Below are positions 1 through 8,097 of a DNA stretch of 64,000 nucleotides, in pieces (within the stretch, counting starts at the first letter, position 1; every line of letters begins with the position of its first letter). Origin of the DNA: JBBROS01 sp963752225 (GTDB lineage Bacteria; Pseudomonadota; Alphaproteobacteria; Acetobacterales; Acetobacteraceae). The stretch is from assembly GCA_963752225.1 (NCBI GenBank), contig CAVVXS010000011.1:9836-73835 (forward strand). The letters are read 5' to 3'. The position numbers and the translations under genes were made by a program. Under the pieces are notes generated by a model that did not search any database, was not told where the DNA came from, and was given only the letters and a program-made list of their open reading frames with translations.

Positions 1-466
1 GCAGGATCTGCCCGGCCAGTGGCGGGCCGAGCCGGTCGCGCGCCATCATGGCTAGGGCGGCGGCCAGGTTGCCGCCCGCCTCCTCGCCGGCCACGAACAG
101 CTTCGAGGCCCGCGCCGCCCAATGGGTGCGGTGGTCGTGCAGGTGCCAAAGCAGGCCGTACATCGCTTCGACCGCGTCGGGAAACGGATGCGCGGCGCCG
201 GCCGGGTAGTCGGCCGAGATGACAACGGCGCCCGCCTCGGCGAGCAAGGCCGCGACCGGGCGCTCGCCGCCGGGAACCGCCATGAAGGCGCCCCCGGGCA
301 GATGCAGCACCAGCGGCGCCGGCCGCGCCACGGAGCCTTGATAGACCCGCACCGCGATGGGGGCGGCGCCGCCGCCGATCTCGATCAGGTTGAAGGTGGG
401 TTGGATCGCCATGGGCGTGCCGTCCGGATTGCGCCGGGCAAAACTGGCACTGACCATGGGTGGCAT
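1..466 (-). CDS. alpha/beta-hydrolase-fold protein, C-terminus beyond window, catalytic motifs altered
   Basis: Reading the minus strand from ATG at 466 gives an open frame that runs off the window edge, so about 155 N-terminal residues are visible. The pattern is that of the alpha/beta hydrolase-3 (acetyl-esterase/lipase, HSL-like) family: a strand followed by LHLPGGAF where HGGG is usual, then SADYPAGAAHPFPDAVEA, then the nucleophile elbow. The elbow reads VAGEEAGGNLAA where family members have GDSAGG, so the catalytic serine position is glutamate. An in-frame ATG at 457 is an alternative start. It is divergent from the LysR gene across a 57-bp gap that holds an inverted repeat, so the regulator probably controls it. 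The fold is well supported; enzymatic activity is doubtful. Confidence 0.75.
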   Translation of the reverse strand, partial: MPPMVSASFARRNPDGTPMAIQPTFNLIEIGGGAAPIAVRVYQGSVARPAPLVLHLPGGAFMAVPGGERPVAALLAEAGAVVISADYPAGAAHPFPDAVEAMYGLLWHLHDHRTHWAARASKLFVAGEEAGGNLAAALAMMARDRLGPPLAGQIL

Positions 467-487
467 GAATGGGGGTTTCGGAACTAC

Positions 488-509
488 ATTGTCTCCTACC
501 GTAGACAAT
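488..509. promoter_or_regulatory. inverted repeat between divergent hydrolase-like and LysR genes
   Basis: ATTGTCT (488-494) and AGACAAT (503-509) form a perfect 7-bp inverted repeat with an 8-bp spacer. It lies between the divergent starts at 466 (minus) and about 523 (plus). LysR-type regulators often bind such T-N11-A dyads in shared promoters, so this is a likely operator for the adjacent regulator. Binding is inferred. Confidence 0.5.
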
Positions 510-522
510 CGAGGAGGATGCC

Positions 523-1443
523 ATCGACCAGGTCGCCGCGTTGCGGGCGTTCGTCCGGATCGTCGAAACCGGCAGCTTCACCCACGCCGCCGCCACCCTG
601 GCGATGCCGAAACCCACCGTGAGCAAACTGGTGCAGCAGCTCGAAGCGCACCTGCGGACCAAGCTGCTCAGCCGCACCACGCGGCGGCTGGCGGTGACGT
701 CGGACGGCGCCGCCTATTACGAGCGGGCGCAGCGGCTGCTGGCCGATCTTGAAGAGCTGGATGCGAGCGTCACGGCGTCGCAGGCGCGGCCAAAGGGGCG
801 GCTGCGGATCGACGTCTCGCCGGTGATCGCGCAGCAGGTCATCGTGCCGGCGCTGGACGGGTTCTTTGCGCAATACCCGGACATCCAGCTCGATATCGGC
901 GCGTCGGACCGGCCGACGGACCTGCTGGCCGACAACGTGGACTGCGTCATCCGGGCCGGCGCGATCACCGACCTGTCGCTGATCGCGCGGCGGATCGGCG
1001 AGATGCACATGACCACCTGCGCCTCCCCTTCCTACCTGCAGCGGCATGGCGTTCCGGCCGAACCCGGCGATCTCGGCCGCGAGCACCTCACGGTCGGCTT
1101 TCTGAAGGCACGGACCGGTGAACCGCATCCCATGATGTTCGTGCGCGGCGACGAGACGCTGCAGGTCTCGGGCCGTTACCGGGCGGCGGTGAACGAGGCG
1201 GCGACGTATCTCGCGGCCGGGCTGGCCGGGCACGGGGTGATCCAGGCGCCCTATTTCATGGTCCGTCCGCATTTCGAGAGCGGGGCGATGCGTCCGGTGC
1301 TGGCCGACTGGAGCGTGCCGCCTTTCCCGCTGCACGTCGTCTACCCGCCCAACCGGCACCTCAGCACGCGGCTGCGGATCTTCGTGGACTGGGCGGCGGC
1401 CTTGTTCGCGCGCACGCCGCTCGCGCCGCCGCCGCGCCGCTGA
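523..1443 (+). CDS. LysR-family transcriptional regulator, probable non-ATG start
   Basis: The product is a LysR-type regulator of about 306 residues. The N-terminal winged helix-turn-helix is clear: RAFVRIVETGSFTHAAATLAMPKPTVSKLVQQLEAHL with a canonical helix-turn-helix spacing. A periplasmic-binding-protein-like effector domain follows from about residue 90. Family members begin MDQ/MDR just before the visible AALRAFVRI; here that position is an ATC codon at 523, preceded by a strong GAGGAGG Shine-Dalgarno at 511-517. The ATG at 518 is out of frame and an in-frame TAG lies at 502-504, so translation starts either at ATC 523 or at TTG 541. It probably autoregulates and controls the divergent hydrolase-like gene through the 488-509 dyad. 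Confidence 0.88.
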   Translation: MDQVAALRAFVRIVETGSFTHAAATLAMPKPTVSKLVQQLEAHLRTKLLSRTTRRLAVTSDGAAYYERAQRLLADLEELDASVTASQARPKGRLRIDVSPVIAQQVIVPALDGFFAQYPDIQLDIGASDRPTDLLADNVDCVIRAGAITDLSLIARRIGEMHMTTCASPSYLQRHGVPAEPGDLGREHLTVGFLKARTGEPHPMMFVRGDETLQVSGRYRAAVNEAATYLAAGLAGHGVIQAPYFMVRPHFESGAMRPVLADWSVPPFPLHVVYPPNRHLSTRLRIFVDWAAALFARTPLAPPPRR

Positions 1444-1550
1444 ATGCCGGCGGTCCGGGCCTTGCGGGATCACGACGCCGCAGGCTGAGATCGAGCGCGC
1501 CGCCTCCGCCGCGAGCGGGTCCGAGCCACCTCAAACGTGAGCCATCCTCT

Positions 1551-2826
1551 GTGTCGACCAAGGTCAGCTTTCTTGTCATCTCGCTGGCGATCGTGCTGCT
1601 GCCCTGGTTGCTGTGGCGGATCGGGCCGGTCCGCCGGGTCGCACCCTTGGCGGTCGTGCAGATCCTGGTGGGGGTGGCGCTCGGCCCATCCGGCCTGGGG
1701 CGGTACGCGCCGGACCTGCAAGCGGCGCTGTTCGGCCGCCCGGTCCTGAGCGCGCTGGACGGCGTGTCCAGCCTCGGCGTGCTGATCTACGTGTTCGTCA
1801 CCGGGCTGCACGTCGACGGCGCGCTGTTCCGGAAGGAAGGGCGCCGGCTGGGCGGGATCGCGCTCGGCAGCATCACCGTGCCGCTCCTGCTCGGCGCCGG
1901 CGCCGGGGTTTGGATGCTGCGCGCCGGGCCGGACGCGGCCGGGCCGCTCGGCAACGACCTGGCTTTCATTGCCGCGGTTGCGATCTGCGTCGCCGTCACC
2001 GCGCTGCCGGTGTTGGCGGCGGTGCTGCAGGAGTTGGGTCTCCTGCAGGCTAGGATCGGCCAGGCTGCCCTTGCCGTCGCCGCGATCAACGACGCCGCGC
2101 TCTGGGTGATGCTGGCGGTTCTGCTGGCGCTTGCCGGGCCGGGTGGCCGCGCCAGCGTGCTGCCGTCGCTCGGCGGCGCCTTGCTGTGGTTCGGGCTGCT
2201 GTTCGCCGTGGTCCGGCCATTGCTCCTGCGGCTCGCCGGGGGCAGGGACCGGGCGGCCCTCGCCGAAGCCGGGGACCGGGCGGTGCTGGTGGTCGGAACT
2301 CGCCCTGGCAATTCTGTCGGCGGCCGTGTCGGAAGCGCTCGGGACCGGCTACCTGATCGGCGCCTTCGTGGCCGGCGCCATCATGCCGGCCGGGTGCCGC
2401 ACGAGCCTGCTGACCCGGCTCGAGCTAGTCACCGCGACGGTCCTGCTACCGTTCTTCTTCATGTCGACCGGCTTGAAGGCGCAGATCGAGCCGGGCGCCG
2501 CAAGCTTCCTCGGCGTGCTCGCGATCACGACCGGAGCGACGGTGCTCGGCAAGCTGGCGGGAACGGCGCTGCCGGCGCGCCGGGCCGGGTTCTCCTGGGC
2601 CGACAGCCTGTCGCTCGGCGTCATGATGCAGACCAAGGGGCTGATGGAGGTCGTGGTGCTGTCGGCGCTGCATGACGGCGGGCTGATCGGCACCCGGATC
2701 TTCTCCGGGATGGTAGCGATGGCTGTGACCTGCACGATGCTGACCGCGCCGGGCGTGCAGCTGCTGCGGCGGCTGGAGACGTCGCGCGGCAAGGGGCGGA
2801 CGACTGCCGAGCCCGAGCGCGGCTGA
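1551..2826 (+). pseudogene. CPA2-type Na+/H+ (monovalent cation/proton) antiporter, frameshifted
   Basis: Two overlapping frames together encode one CPA2/KefB-like antiporter of about 424 residues. The first frame (GTG at 1551) gives transmembrane helices with VVQILVGVALGPSGLG, LGVLIYVFVTGLHVD and AINDAALWVMLAVLLAL. It then loses coherence near 2295, where the next frame continues with ELALAILSAAVSEALGTGYL, FFFMSTGLKAQIEP and VMMQTKGLMEVVVLSAL up to the TGA at 2824-2826. The change corresponds to a net +1 base. All family landmarks survive on both sides, so the shift is either recent or an assembly indel. It follows the LysR gene by about 100 bp on the same strand. Confidence 0.75.
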
Positions 2827-2904
2827 GCGCCGGGCAGGGCAGCGTGGGCCGCGGTCGCTCGCCCCCTCCCTCGCCGCGATGCCGTCGGCGCGTGGTCCCA
2901 CTTC

Positions 2905-2991
2905 GGAATGACGGACTTCCCTCCAACAGTAAGGACTTCCTTGCGTGACTCCGCAGTTGCCCGTGTTACGTAAGTCCGTCATCACGGAAGG
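2905..2991. promoter_or_regulatory. parA promoter/operator region with inverted repeat
   Basis: ATGACGGACTT (2908-2918) is repeated in inverse as AAGTCCGTCAT (2972-2982), a perfect 11-bp pair about 50 bp apart. The right copy directly follows a TTACGTAA palindrome at 2966-2973. A GGAAGGA ribosome-binding site at 2986-2992 leads into the parA GTG. Type Ib partition operons are usually repressed by their small DNA-binding partner at such sites. Operator and possible centromere function are inferred. Confidence 0.55.
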
Positions 2992-3001
2992 ACACGCGTA
3001 A

Positions 3002-3667
3002 GTGCGCATTCTCGCCCTGGCCGCCCAGAAAGGCGGAGTCGGCAAGACCACCATTGCGGGGCACCTCGCGGTGGAGGCGGACGCCGGCGGAGACGGACCC
3101 GTGGCCCTGATCGACACCGACCCGCAGGGCAGCCTTGCCGCATGGTGGAACGGACGGATGGCCGAAACGCCGCTGTTCGTCCAGGCCACGATTGCCGAAC
3201 TGCCCAAGCAGATCGAGGCGCTGCGGGCGCATCGCATCAAGCTCGTGATCGTCGACACGCCGCCCGCCATCTCGGACAACATCCGCGCTGTCGTCCGCCT
3301 CGCCGACCTCGTGCTGATCCCGACCCGGCCTAGCCCGCATGACCTGCGCGCGGTGGGCGGCACGGTGGACTTGGTCGAAAGCTGCGGCCGGCCTATGATC
3401 TTCGTCATCAACGGCGCGGCTCCGCGCGCCCGCATCAACGGCGACGCCGCGGTCGCGCTGTCGCAGCACGGCACGGTGGCGCCGGTGACCTTGCATCAGC
3501 GGGTGGACTTCGCGTCCAGCATGATCGACGGCCGCACGGTGCGAGAAGTCGCTCCGAATTCGAACTCGGCCGGGGAGGTTGCGCAACTGTGGACTTACGT
3601 AAATAAGCGGCTTAGCCGCAAGCCAGGGGAGGCGACCCGTGCGAAGCCGCAACACGTCCCGGCTTGA
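3002..3667 (+). CDS. parA: ParA-family partition ATPase (short, type Ib-like)
   Basis: This 221-residue protein is a deviant Walker-type ATPase that would drive plasmid partitioning on the nucleoid. The deviant Walker A motif KGGVGKTT is at residues 11-18, Walker A-prime is DTDPQGS near 40, and Walker B is IVDTPPA near 84. It starts at GTG 3002 with a GGAAGGA ribosome-binding site 9 bases upstream. It lacks the N-terminal helix-turn-helix of long ParA proteins, as in type Ib systems whose small partner does the DNA binding and repression. Its 3-prime end overlaps the partner gene by 29 bases and contains a TTACGTAA site at 3595. A solitary chromosomal MinD/ParA-like protein is the alternative, but the partner and repeats favour a replicon partition locus. 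Confidence 0.9.
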   Translation: MRILALAAQKGGVGKTTIAGHLAVEADAGGDGPVALIDTDPQGSLAAWWNGRMAETPLFVQATIAELPKQIEALRAHRIKLVIVDTPPAISDNIRAVVRLADLVLIPTRPSPHDLRAVGGTVDLVESCGRPMIFVINGAAPRARINGDAAVALSQHGTVAPVTLHQRVDFASSMIDGRTVREVAPNSNSAGEVAQLWTYVNKRLSRKPGEATRAKPQHVPA

Positions 3668-3932
3668 AGCCGGGCTGATCGCCCGCAAGGGCGAAGCCGC
3701 CCCGGCGCCGCACGAGGACGCTCCGCCGCCGGCCGCGGCAGCGCCGTCGCCCGCTCCCGGAACGATCCCGGCCCGGCAGCCGCGTGGCCTCCAAGGCACC
3801 ATTGCCGTCACTGTCCGGCTCGACCCCGACCGCTACGAGCGGTTAAAAGTCCACGGTGCACGCCGCCGACTGACCAACCAGACGATCATGCTCGACGCGC
3901 TCGACCGCTACCTCGCTGGACTTACGGAATAG
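3639..3932 (+). CDS. ribbon-helix-helix partition partner (ParB-like)
   Basis: This 97-residue protein starts inside the end of parA (29-base overlap), which suggests translational coupling. The N-terminal half is a low-complexity Ala/Pro-rich linker. The C-terminal half (TIAVTVRLDPDRYERLKVHG followed by a second helix with NQTIMLDALDRYLAGL) matches the strand-helix-helix layout of CopG/Arc-type ribbon-helix-helix proteins. In type Ib partition loci such a protein binds centromere repeats and represses the operon. The surrounding TTACGTAA copies are its likely targets. The fold call rests on pattern only; no specific named family was recognised. Confidence 0.7.
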   Translation: MRSRNTSRLEAGLIARKGEAAPAPHEDAPPPAAAAPSPAPGTIPARQPRGLQGTIAVTVRLDPDRYERLKVHGARRRLTNQTIMLDALDRYLAGLTE

Positions 3933-4189
3933 CGTAGCTCCGTTTCCCCGTAAGCCCGGAGGCCCGTCCTTACGTAAGTGCGTCATTCCTTACGTGAGGA
4001 ACCTCTGAACGACGTCCGCTGACAGACATAGATCTGGACTGGAGGGCCGGACGATCGCTCTCCCTGCATTCCTCGTAGCCGTATTTTCGTAAGAACGTGA
4101 CTGTTTACGTAATATGGCGGCGGGCTGGCCTCGCCCCGTTGTCAATGGCACCATCGGATCTCCAGCAGCCCGGCTCCGCACCACCCGCC

Positions 4190-4789
4190 ATGCTCCGACG
4201 CTTCGTTCTGTTCGCACCCGCCCTGCTACCGCTGGCCGCGCACGCAGAGCCCGACGCTGCACGGGCGCTCGAGTTCGTGCGGCAATCCGGCGTCGAGCTC
4301 GCCGCCGTGGTCGGCGGCACCGCCTCGCCCGCCGACAAGCAGGAGCGCCTCCGCCGCTTTCTCGAGCGCGTGGTGGACCAGGACGCGCTCGCCCGCTTCT
4401 GCCTCGGCCGCTTCTGGGCCGTGGCGACCCCGGCGCAACGGGGCGACTATACCGCATTGTTCCGTCAGGTGCTGCTGCGCGGCGTGGTGTCCCGGCTGGG
4501 CGACTACCAGACCGGGTCGGTGAAGATCACCAACAACACGCCGTACATGCGGGCGGAAGGAACTTACGTACCGACGGTCGTCGAGCGGTCCGGCAACAAG
4601 CCGGTCAACATCACCTGGCTCGTGACAGGGGAGGGGGCCGAGCTGCGCATCGCCGACGTGGTCGCCGAAGGCATGAGCCTGCGCATCACCCAACGCAGCG
4701 ACTACTCCTCCTATCTGTCACACAATGGCGGCGACGTGGACAAGCTCATCGCCGGAATGCGGGCGCAGGTGGCGCAAGCCGCCCCATGA
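4190..4789 (+). CDS. MlaC/Ttg2D-family periplasmic phospholipid-binding protein
   Basis: A protein of about 199 residues with a Sec signal peptide (MLRRFVLFAPALLPLAAHA, cleavage after AHA) and an MlaC-like domain. Characteristic stretches are LRRFLERVVDQDALARFCLG, ATPAQRGDYTALFRQVLLR and the LITQRSDYSSYL-like segment with a final helix. MlaC proteins ferry phospholipids between the membranes; a paralog, HpnM, is linked to hopanoids. The frame stays open upstream to GTG 4097 and ATG 4145, but only ATG 4190 places the signal peptide at the N-terminus. The stop overlaps the next lipoprotein start by 4 bases (ATGA), so they form an operon. A TTACGTAA site at 4105 lies in its promoter region. Confidence 0.8.
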   Translation: MLRRFVLFAPALLPLAAHAEPDAARALEFVRQSGVELAAVVGGTASPADKQERLRRFLERVVDQDALARFCLGRFWAVATPAQRGDYTALFRQVLLRGVVSRLGDYQTGSVKITNNTPYMRAEGTYVPTVVERSGNKPVNITWLVTGEGAELRIADVVAEGMSLRITQRSDYSSYLSHNGGDVDKLIAGMRAQVAQAAP

Positions 4790-5725
4790 TCGGGCCCCGC
4801 CGCCGCCGCCGGCTGCTCGGCACGCTGGTGGCGTCCGCCCTGGCCGGCTGCGCCGCGCCGCTGCCGCCGCCCGAGCCCGGCGACACCGCCGCGTCGGCGC
4901 GCGCCCTGCTGGACGCCAGCGCCGCGGCGCATGGACAGGCGGCGCTGGCCGGCATCACCGACATCAGCGTCAGCTACGCCGGACAATGGCGCGGCTTCGT
5001 CGGCCGGCTGCAGCCGGCGCTGGTGGACGCCGGCCACCGCGGCCGGTCCGAGGAGCGGCTGCTGCTCGGGGACGGCTTGGTGGCCCAGGCCCATACCGGC
5101 CCGGCCGGGCAAAAGCAGGTCGTCCGCCGGAGCGCGGCCGGGTCGCCGGGTGACGTGCATGTCTGGTTCGACGGGCTGGAAAGCGTGGACCCCGACCAGC
5201 GCCACGCCGCCGCCCTGGTCGCGGACGGCTACAGCCTGTTTCTGCTCGGCCCGATGCTGCTGACCGGCGCGTGGACCGCCGACCGTGCCCCGACGGTCGA
5301 GCGGGCAGGACGGGAGCGCATCTCCCTCGATGGCCGGCCGCACGAATGCGACGTGCTGCTGGTCCGTCTCGCGCCCGGCCTGGGCTTGTCCGATGCCGAC
5401 CGCTTGGCGCTGTTTATCGACGTCGAGACCCAGCTGATGCGCCGGGTGCGGTTCACCTTGGAGGGGCTGGACGGTACCCGCGGCGCGGTGGCCGAGGTCG
5501 ACACCTTCAACCACCTGCCGTTCCGCGGCGTGCAATGGCCCACCCGCTTCCACGAGCAGTCTGCTGCGCCCCGTGCCGCTGCCGGTGCACGATTGGCGGC
5601 TGACCGGGCTCGACCTCGACCGCGGGCTCGATCCCGCGATGATCGACGGCCCCGCCTTCACCGGCCGGGCGGCGGCGCCGGCGGCGCGATGGGGCGACGC
5701 ACTTCGGGACGAAGCGCCGTCGTGA
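4786..5725 (+). pseudogene. envelope lipoprotein, one frameshift near the 3-prime end
   Basis: The product is a secreted lipoprotein of about 312 residues, coupled to the MlaC-like gene by an ATGA overlap. The N-terminus has a positive stretch followed by LLGTLVASALAGC, a lipobox. The body (ARALLDASAAAHGQAALAGI, then a long beta-rich region) resembles LolA/LolB-like outer-membrane lipoprotein-handling folds, but I cannot assign the family firmly. Around 5555-5562 the frame must shift by one base: downstream, the +1 frame encodes LLRPVPLPVHDWRLTGLDLD and a normal ending at TGA 5723-5725. The tail is partly duplicated 200 bp further on. The frameshift may be an assembly indel. Confidence 0.55.
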
Positions 5726-5885
5726 TCGCGCGGGTCTGGCGCTCGCCCCGTTACTCCGAAACGCCAGGCCGGTTGACCGTCCAGTGCTCGGTCAGGGCAG
5801 ATTGGCGGCTGACCGGTCTCGACCTCAACCGCGGGTTCGATCCCGCTACGCTCGACGGCCCGCTTCACCGGCTGGGCGGTCGCAC
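5591..5885 (+). repeat. diverged direct repeat of the lipoprotein tail
   Basis: About 86 bp at 5591-5676 (encoding DWRLTGLDLDRGLDPAMIDG) recur with roughly 80 percent identity at 5800-5885 (encoding DWRLTGLDLNRGFDPATLDG). The second copy follows the lipoprotein stop and has no start of its own. It is the remnant of a tandem paralog or a partial duplication, left just upstream of the RES-Xre module. Confidence 0.65.
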
Positions 5886-5972
5886 CGGCGACGCCCTGAA
5901 CGATCTAAAGGCCGCACTTGCCTTTGCCCATGTGGGAGACAATATCACCCCAGTTGGGCAAGGAGGGGGCGG

Positions 5973-6590
5973 ATGCTCGCGAACTACGATGCCATCGCCG
6001 TCGCCGATATCATGGGCATTGCCTTTCTACGCAGCGCCAGGGAGGCGGCGGCGCCTGCTGCCCGGGTTGCGAAGGTAAGGGGAGCCGCGAAACGTCTCGC
6101 CGAACCGGGGGAAGTGGGGTTCGCAATCGTCGCCGACGACGCCACAATGCTGGTCATCGAATGCACGGCGGCGAACGGCGGTTCCGCCCACCCCACGAGC
6201 CGCCAACTGTCGTCGCCGACCGCGGTCTTCATCGAGAAGGCGGTCGAGAAGGGGCTGCCGCGGACCGCATTGCGGCACGTTGCCGAGTGGCTGGCCGGCG
6301 GCGACAAGGCCAAGGCCGCTGCCCTGGAGTGGGGAGTCGTGCCAAAAACGACCCTCGAGCGCCGCGACACCCGGCTCTCGCCTCAGGAAAGCGAGCGGAC
6401 CGAGCGAGTCGCCCGGTTATCCGTGCACGCCCGCCGCGCTCTTGGTTCGGCGGAGGAAGCGCGGGCGTTCATGACGACGCCGCACCCCGAACTCGACGGC
6501 CGCAGCCCGGTGGACGCCGCGAAGACCGATCTCGGCACCCGCCGGGCCGAACAGCTGCTCAACGCACTCGAATACGGACTTGCGGTCTGA
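5973..6590 (+). CDS. Xre/MbcA/ParS-family antitoxin (DUF2384)
   Basis: A 205-residue antitoxin of the RES-Xre type II toxin-antitoxin family. ATG 5973 has an excellent AAGGAGG ribosome-binding site at 5960-5966. The N-terminal ~75 residues are less typical; the central part (GVVPKTTLERRDTRLSPQES and ERVARLSVHARRALGS) is the Xre helix-turn-helix-like region, and the C-terminus (HPELDGRSPVDAAKTDLGTR, then AEQLLNALEYGLAV) is the DUF2384 toxin-binding domain. It neutralises the adjacent RES toxin and represses its own promoter in known systems. The toxin gene overlaps its stop codon. Confidence 0.88.
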   Translation: MLANYDAIAVADIMGIAFLRSAREAAAPAARVAKVRGAAKRLAEPGEVGFAIVADDATMLVIECTAANGGSAHPTSRQLSSPTAVFIEKAVEKGLPRTALRHVAEWLAGGDKAKAAALEWGVVPKTTLERRDTRLSPQESERTERVARLSVHARRALGSAEEARAFMTTPHPELDGRSPVDAAKTDLGTRRAEQLLNALEYGLAV

Positions 6591-7045
6591 GGCTTTGGCG
6601 CATCCTCACCGGCCCGCACCCGATCTGGTCCGGTGAGGGAGCCCGCCGCTTCGGCCAGCGCTGGAATCCACCTGGCGTGGCGGCGATTTATACCGGCACC
6701 AGCTTCGCCCTCTGCCTCGTGGAACTCTTGGTCCACGCCAACCGCAAGACGCCGCCCATCGCTGCGAGGTTCGTCGAGGCGGTCATCCCGAACGACGTCT
6801 CCCGCGAGGTGCTCGACCCCGCCTCCCTCGCCGGATGGGACGATTTGCGCGACATCGCCGTCGCACAGGCGTTCGGGCGCGACTGGATCGAGGGTCATCG
6901 GTCGGCGTTGCTGTTCGTTCCCTCCGTCGTGACGGCCGGGCGCGACACGAACGTCGTGGTCAACCCAGACCACCCCGACGCAGCGCGGATCTCGGTCGGG
7001 CCGGAAACTCCCGTCGCTCTCGATGCCCGGCTGTTCGGGTCCTAA
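6587..7045 (+). CDS. RES-domain toxin (NAD+-degrading family), CTG start overlapping antitoxin stop
   Basis: About 152 residues form a complete RES domain. Family landmarks are LRLWRILTGPHPIWSGEGA, RRFGQRWNPPG, AAIYTGTSFALCLVELLVH and SALLFVPSVV near the end. Characterised RES toxins degrade NAD+ using the conserved Arg, Tyr and Glu seen in RRFGQRW, IYTG and VELL. The expected start M-R-L-W-R-I aligns with a CTG codon at 6587 that overlaps the antitoxin TGA (CTGA). No ATG, GTG or TTG occurs in frame nearby, so a CTG start with translational coupling is the best reading. Weak initiation would keep toxin below antitoxin. Confidence 0.88.
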   Translation: MRLWRILTGPHPIWSGEGARRFGQRWNPPGVAAIYTGTSFALCLVELLVHANRKTPPIAARFVEAVIPNDVSREVLDPASLAGWDDLRDIAVAQAFGRDWIEGHRSALLFVPSVVTAGRDTNVVVNPDHPDAARISVGPETPVALDARLFGS

Positions 7046-7059
7046 CGTCTTGCCTACGT

Positions 7060-8010
7060 TTATGCTTTGTCCTGATCCTCCCAGAACCGGAAGAAATTGA
7101 ACCATTGCAGCGGGTGCGCCCGGCAGCCTGCTTCTAGCGCCGCCGCGTAGCGGGCGATGGCCGCATGCAGATCCTCGTCGCGCGCCCCGCGGCGCAGCGC
7201 GATGCGGTCGGCGAACGGCTCAAACCGCACATGGTAGGCGCACGGCCCGGTGCGCACCGCCCGGAACAGCACCACCGGGGCGCCGAGCAGGCTCGCCAGC
7301 ACGAACGGGCCGGACGGGAACGCCGCCGGGTCGCCCAGGAACGGCACGCTGACCATCCGATGGCTGAGACGATCGCCGGGCGGCGCACGGTCGCCGAGGA
7401 TGCCGACCATCTCGCCGCGCTCCAGGCATTCGCGCGCCCGGATCATGCTGGCCGCGTCGCCGATCTCGAGCACGCGGTCGCGCAAGCCGGGCGCCAACCG
7501 GTCCAGCAGCCGCGTCATCGCCCCGGCATTGTGCCGGTACATCAGCGCCCAGACCGGCACCGGCGCCTGCCGCGCCACCGTGCGCAGCACCTCGAAGCTG
7601 CCAAGGTGCGCGCCGAGCAGGATGCAACCGCGGCCTTGCGCCAAGGTGGCGAGCAGCGCGTCCACGCCTTCGGTGCGGATGGCGAAATTGGCGTCGCGGC
7701 CGCCAAGCAGCAGCGCCCGGTCGAGCACCGCGCCGGCGAAGCTGTGGAAATGCCGGGCCACGTCGGCGAGCCGCGCCGGCCGGCCAAGCACGCGGCGGAG
7801 GTAATCGCGCGACGCCGCCCGCGCCGCGCCGGCGGCGAGCAGGTACCAGGCGGTCGCCCCCCACACCAGCGGCGTCCCGGCCAGCCGGCCGCCGCGCAAC
7901 ACCGCGAACAACGCCGCCCGGGTGATCCGCTGGCCGCCGCGCTCGGGCTGCGCCGCCCAGCCGGCCACGACCGGGGCGGCGTAGCGCGGGAACTCTGCTG
8001 GATGGGTCAA
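7060..8010 (-). CDS. LpxL/HtrB-like lysophospholipid acyltransferase
   Basis: A membrane-associated acyltransferase of about 316 residues of the LpxL/HtrB superfamily, which move acyl chains onto lipid A or other glycolipids. The catalytic H-x4-E motif is in LGAHLGSFEVLR, followed by the typical ILGDRAPPGDR and VPFLGDPAAFPSGPFVLASL blocks and the C-terminal PLQWFNFFRFWED. The HLGSFE variant is the form found in polyketide-lipid and glycolipid tailoring loci rather than in core lipid A genes. The frame is open to a TTG at 8046; a second TTG at 8010 is preceded by AAGGGA at good spacing and is preferred. Convergent with the RES gene, 14 bp away. Confidence 0.82.
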   Translation of the reverse strand: MTHPAEFPRYAAPVVAGWAAQPERGGQRITRAALFAVLRGGRLAGTPLVWGATAWYLLAAGAARAASRDYLRRVLGRPARLADVARHFHSFAGAVLDRALLLGGRDANFAIRTEGVDALLATLAQGRGCILLGAHLGSFEVLRTVARQAPVPVWALMYRHNAGAMTRLLDRLAPGLRDRVLEIGDAASMIRARECLERGEMVGILGDRAPPGDRLSHRMVSVPFLGDPAAFPSGPFVLASLLGAPVVLFRAVRTGPCAYHVRFEPFADRIALRRGARDEDLHAAIARYAAALEAGCRAHPLQWFNFFRFWEDQDKA

Positions 8011-8097
8011 CGCACGTCCCTTGTCAGCCTTGACGGGGTGTAACAATTTTAAGCCGAACCGGCCCGCACGCCAAAGTGAGGAAAAGTCGGGGCACGC

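Larger units (their letters stand above)
2966..4112. repeat. TTACGTAA palindrome cluster around the partition locus (candidate centromere/operators)
   Basis: The exact 8-bp palindrome TTACGTAA occurs at 2966-2973, 3595-3602, 3970-3977 and 4105-4112. Near-copies lie at 3990 (TTACGTGA) and 4085 (TTTCGTAAGAACGTGA). Two copies continue into a shared extension, AAGTCCGTCAT at 2972 and AAGTGCGTCATTCC at 3976. An AT-rich octamer is rare in DNA this GC-rich, so clustering at the parA operon start, parA/partner overlap and downstream flank is unlikely to be chance. These are candidate binding sites for the ribbon-helix-helix partner, serving as parS and autoregulatory operator. Confidence 0.6.

Noticed and set aside
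7165..8043. 292-residue plus-strand frame antisense to the acyltransferase
   Set aside because: Shadow frame rich in Arg/Gln/His without domains; typical for GC-rich antisense.
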